NCBI GenBank assembly: GCA_012511425.1
Contig: JAAZGC010000283.1
Span: 1-5,307 of the forward strand
DNA length: 5,307 nucleotides
From: Clostridiales bacterium
Lineage (GTDB): Bacteria > Bacillota > Clostridia > Oscillospirales > CAG-272
Direction: 5' to 3'
Made by a program: the position numbers and the translations under genes. Positions 4,571 to 5,307 of the stretch are shown piece after piece; the first letter of the stretch is position 1, and the number at the start of each line of letters is the position of its first letter. The notes below the pieces were generated by a model that was given only the letters and a program-made list of their open reading frames with translations, was not told the DNA's origin and ran no database searches.

Positions 4571-5263
4571 ATGTCAATCAAAGGTAAAAGATATCAGGAA
4601 TCGGTAAAGCTCGTCGAAAAGGGCAGAATCTACGACCCCGAAGAGGCGCTTACCCTCGTCTGCAATACCGCTAAAGCGAAGTTTGACGAGACAATAGAAA
4701 TTCACCTGCGCATGGGCATCGACTCCCGTCTGGCGGATCAGCAGATCCGCGGTGCGGTCGTCCTTCCCAACGGAACCGGAAAAACCGTCCGCGTCCTCGT
4801 TTTTGCAAGAGGCGACGCGGTTCAGCAGGCGCTCGACGCCGGCGCCGAATATGCCGGCGGCCAGGAATACGCCGACAAGATCCAGAACGAAAACTGGTTT
4901 GATTTCGACCTCATCATCGCCACCCCCGACATGATGGGCGTTATCGGCCGTCTCGGCCGTATCTTAGGTCCGAGAGGACTTATGCCAAACCCGAAGGCCG
5001 GCACCGTCACCCCCGACGTTGCGAAGGCCGTCGAAGAAGCGAAAGCCGGTAAGATCGAGTATCGTCTCGACAAGAGCAACATTATTCACTGCGTCATCGG
5101 CAAAGCCAGCTTCGGTCAGGAAAAGCTCCAGGGTAACTTTGACACCCTCATCGGAGCCATCAACAGAGCCAAGCCCGCCGCCGCGAAGGGACAGTATATC
5201 AGAAGCTGCGTCGTCGCGTCCACGATGGGCCCCGGCGTGAAGATAAACACTTCAAAGCTTTAA
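4571..5263 (+). CDS. rplA: 50S ribosomal protein L1 (uL1), translational repressor
   Basis: L1 builds the mobile L1 stalk near the ribosomal E site and assists deacylated tRNA release; in bacteria it also represses its own operon by binding the leader mRNA. The 230 residues are normal length. Key stretches are KGKRYQESVKLV (4-15), the conserved ADQQIRGAVVLPNGTGK, then ILGPRGLMPNPKAGTVT (131-147), DKSNIIHCVIGKASF and the closing TMGPGVKINTSKL-type end. The start is ATG 4571, 7 bases after GAGGAGGG (4556-4563). An upstream in-frame TTG (4547) overlaps rplK and adds eight atypical residues, so it is rejected. L1 made here probably acts on the site at 4048-4089. Confidence 0.98.
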   Translation: MSIKGKRYQESVKLVEKGRIYDPEEALTLVCNTAKAKFDETIEIHLRMGIDSRLADQQIRGAVVLPNGTGKTVRVLVFARGDAVQQALDAGAEYAGGQEYADKIQNENWFDFDLIIATPDMMGVIGRLGRILGPRGLMPNPKAGTVTPDVAKAVEEAKAGKIEYRLDKSNIIHCVIGKASFGQEKLQGNFDTLIGAINRAKPAAAKGQYIRSCVVASTMGPGVKINTSKL

Positions 5264-5275
5264 TAAATTTTTTAG

Positions 5276-5305
5276 AGCTCTCCCGTTCGGGGGGAGCTTT
5301 TTCTT
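5276..5305 (+). terminator. Terminator or attenuator after rplA
   Basis: AGCTCTCCC (5276-5284) pairs over 9 bp with GGGGGAGCT (5290-5298), including one T-G wobble, around GTTCG. TTTTTCTT (5298-5305) follows. It lies 12 bases after the rplA stop. In related genomes rplJ-rplL usually come next, after a leader bound by L10, so this may be a partial terminator that separates the L11-L1 transcript from the L10 transcript. The downstream genes are outside the window. Confidence 0.8.
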
Positions 5306-5307
5306 CA

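Overview
The window looks like chromosomal DNA of a Gram-positive, moderately GC-rich member of the class Clostridia (Oscillospiraceae-like or a related uncultured gut lineage; this is inference). Three things support this: the ribosomal gene order rpmG-secE-nusG-rplK-rplA, a zinc-ribbon L33 and a short single-span SecE, and two lipoproteins of kinds abundant in Clostridia. One of these is a DUF6273 domain protein, the other a solute-binding protein with a Thr/Glu/Ala-rich tether. All genes lie on the + strand.

Layout. Positions 1-753 hold the 3' part of a DUF6273-type lipoprotein gene, cut by the window edge just at its lipobox cysteine. Positions 754-1041 are non-coding: two hairpins, a promoter candidate and a G-rich ribosome-binding site. 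Positions 1042-2538 encode a complete 498-residue ABC-type solute-binding lipoprotein with no permease or ATPase gene beside it. Positions 2539-3028 are a 490-base non-coding stretch. It holds a possible pseudoknot right after the stop codon, a strong intrinsic terminator (2675-2713), several small hairpins, and a perfect-consensus sigma-A promoter (TTGACA, 17 bp, TATAAT). The -35 of this promoter sits in the centre of a perfect 12-bp inverted repeat. A compact hairpin with an eight-T tract follows at the predicted start of transcription. Positions 3029-5263 are the operon rpmG (bL33), secE, nusG, rplK (uL11), rplA (uL1), with gaps of 10-13 bases except for a 110-base leader before rplK. A terminator or attenuator (5276-5305) closes the window.

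How the parts fit. The operon joins protein export (SecE), transcription elongation and termination (NusG) and the two ribosomal stalk-base proteins L11 and L1. The rplK leader carries GTGGGAGG and AACCAC arms that resemble the L1-binding site of 23S rRNA, so L1 probably represses its own synthesis and that of L11 there. The least explained material is control DNA rather than a new protein system: the operator-like repeat on the operon promoter, a third copy of its 10-base half-site at 2570-2579 inside the possible pseudoknot, and the terminator-like element at the transcription start. I found no CRISPR array, insertion sequence, tRNA, rRNA or defence gene.
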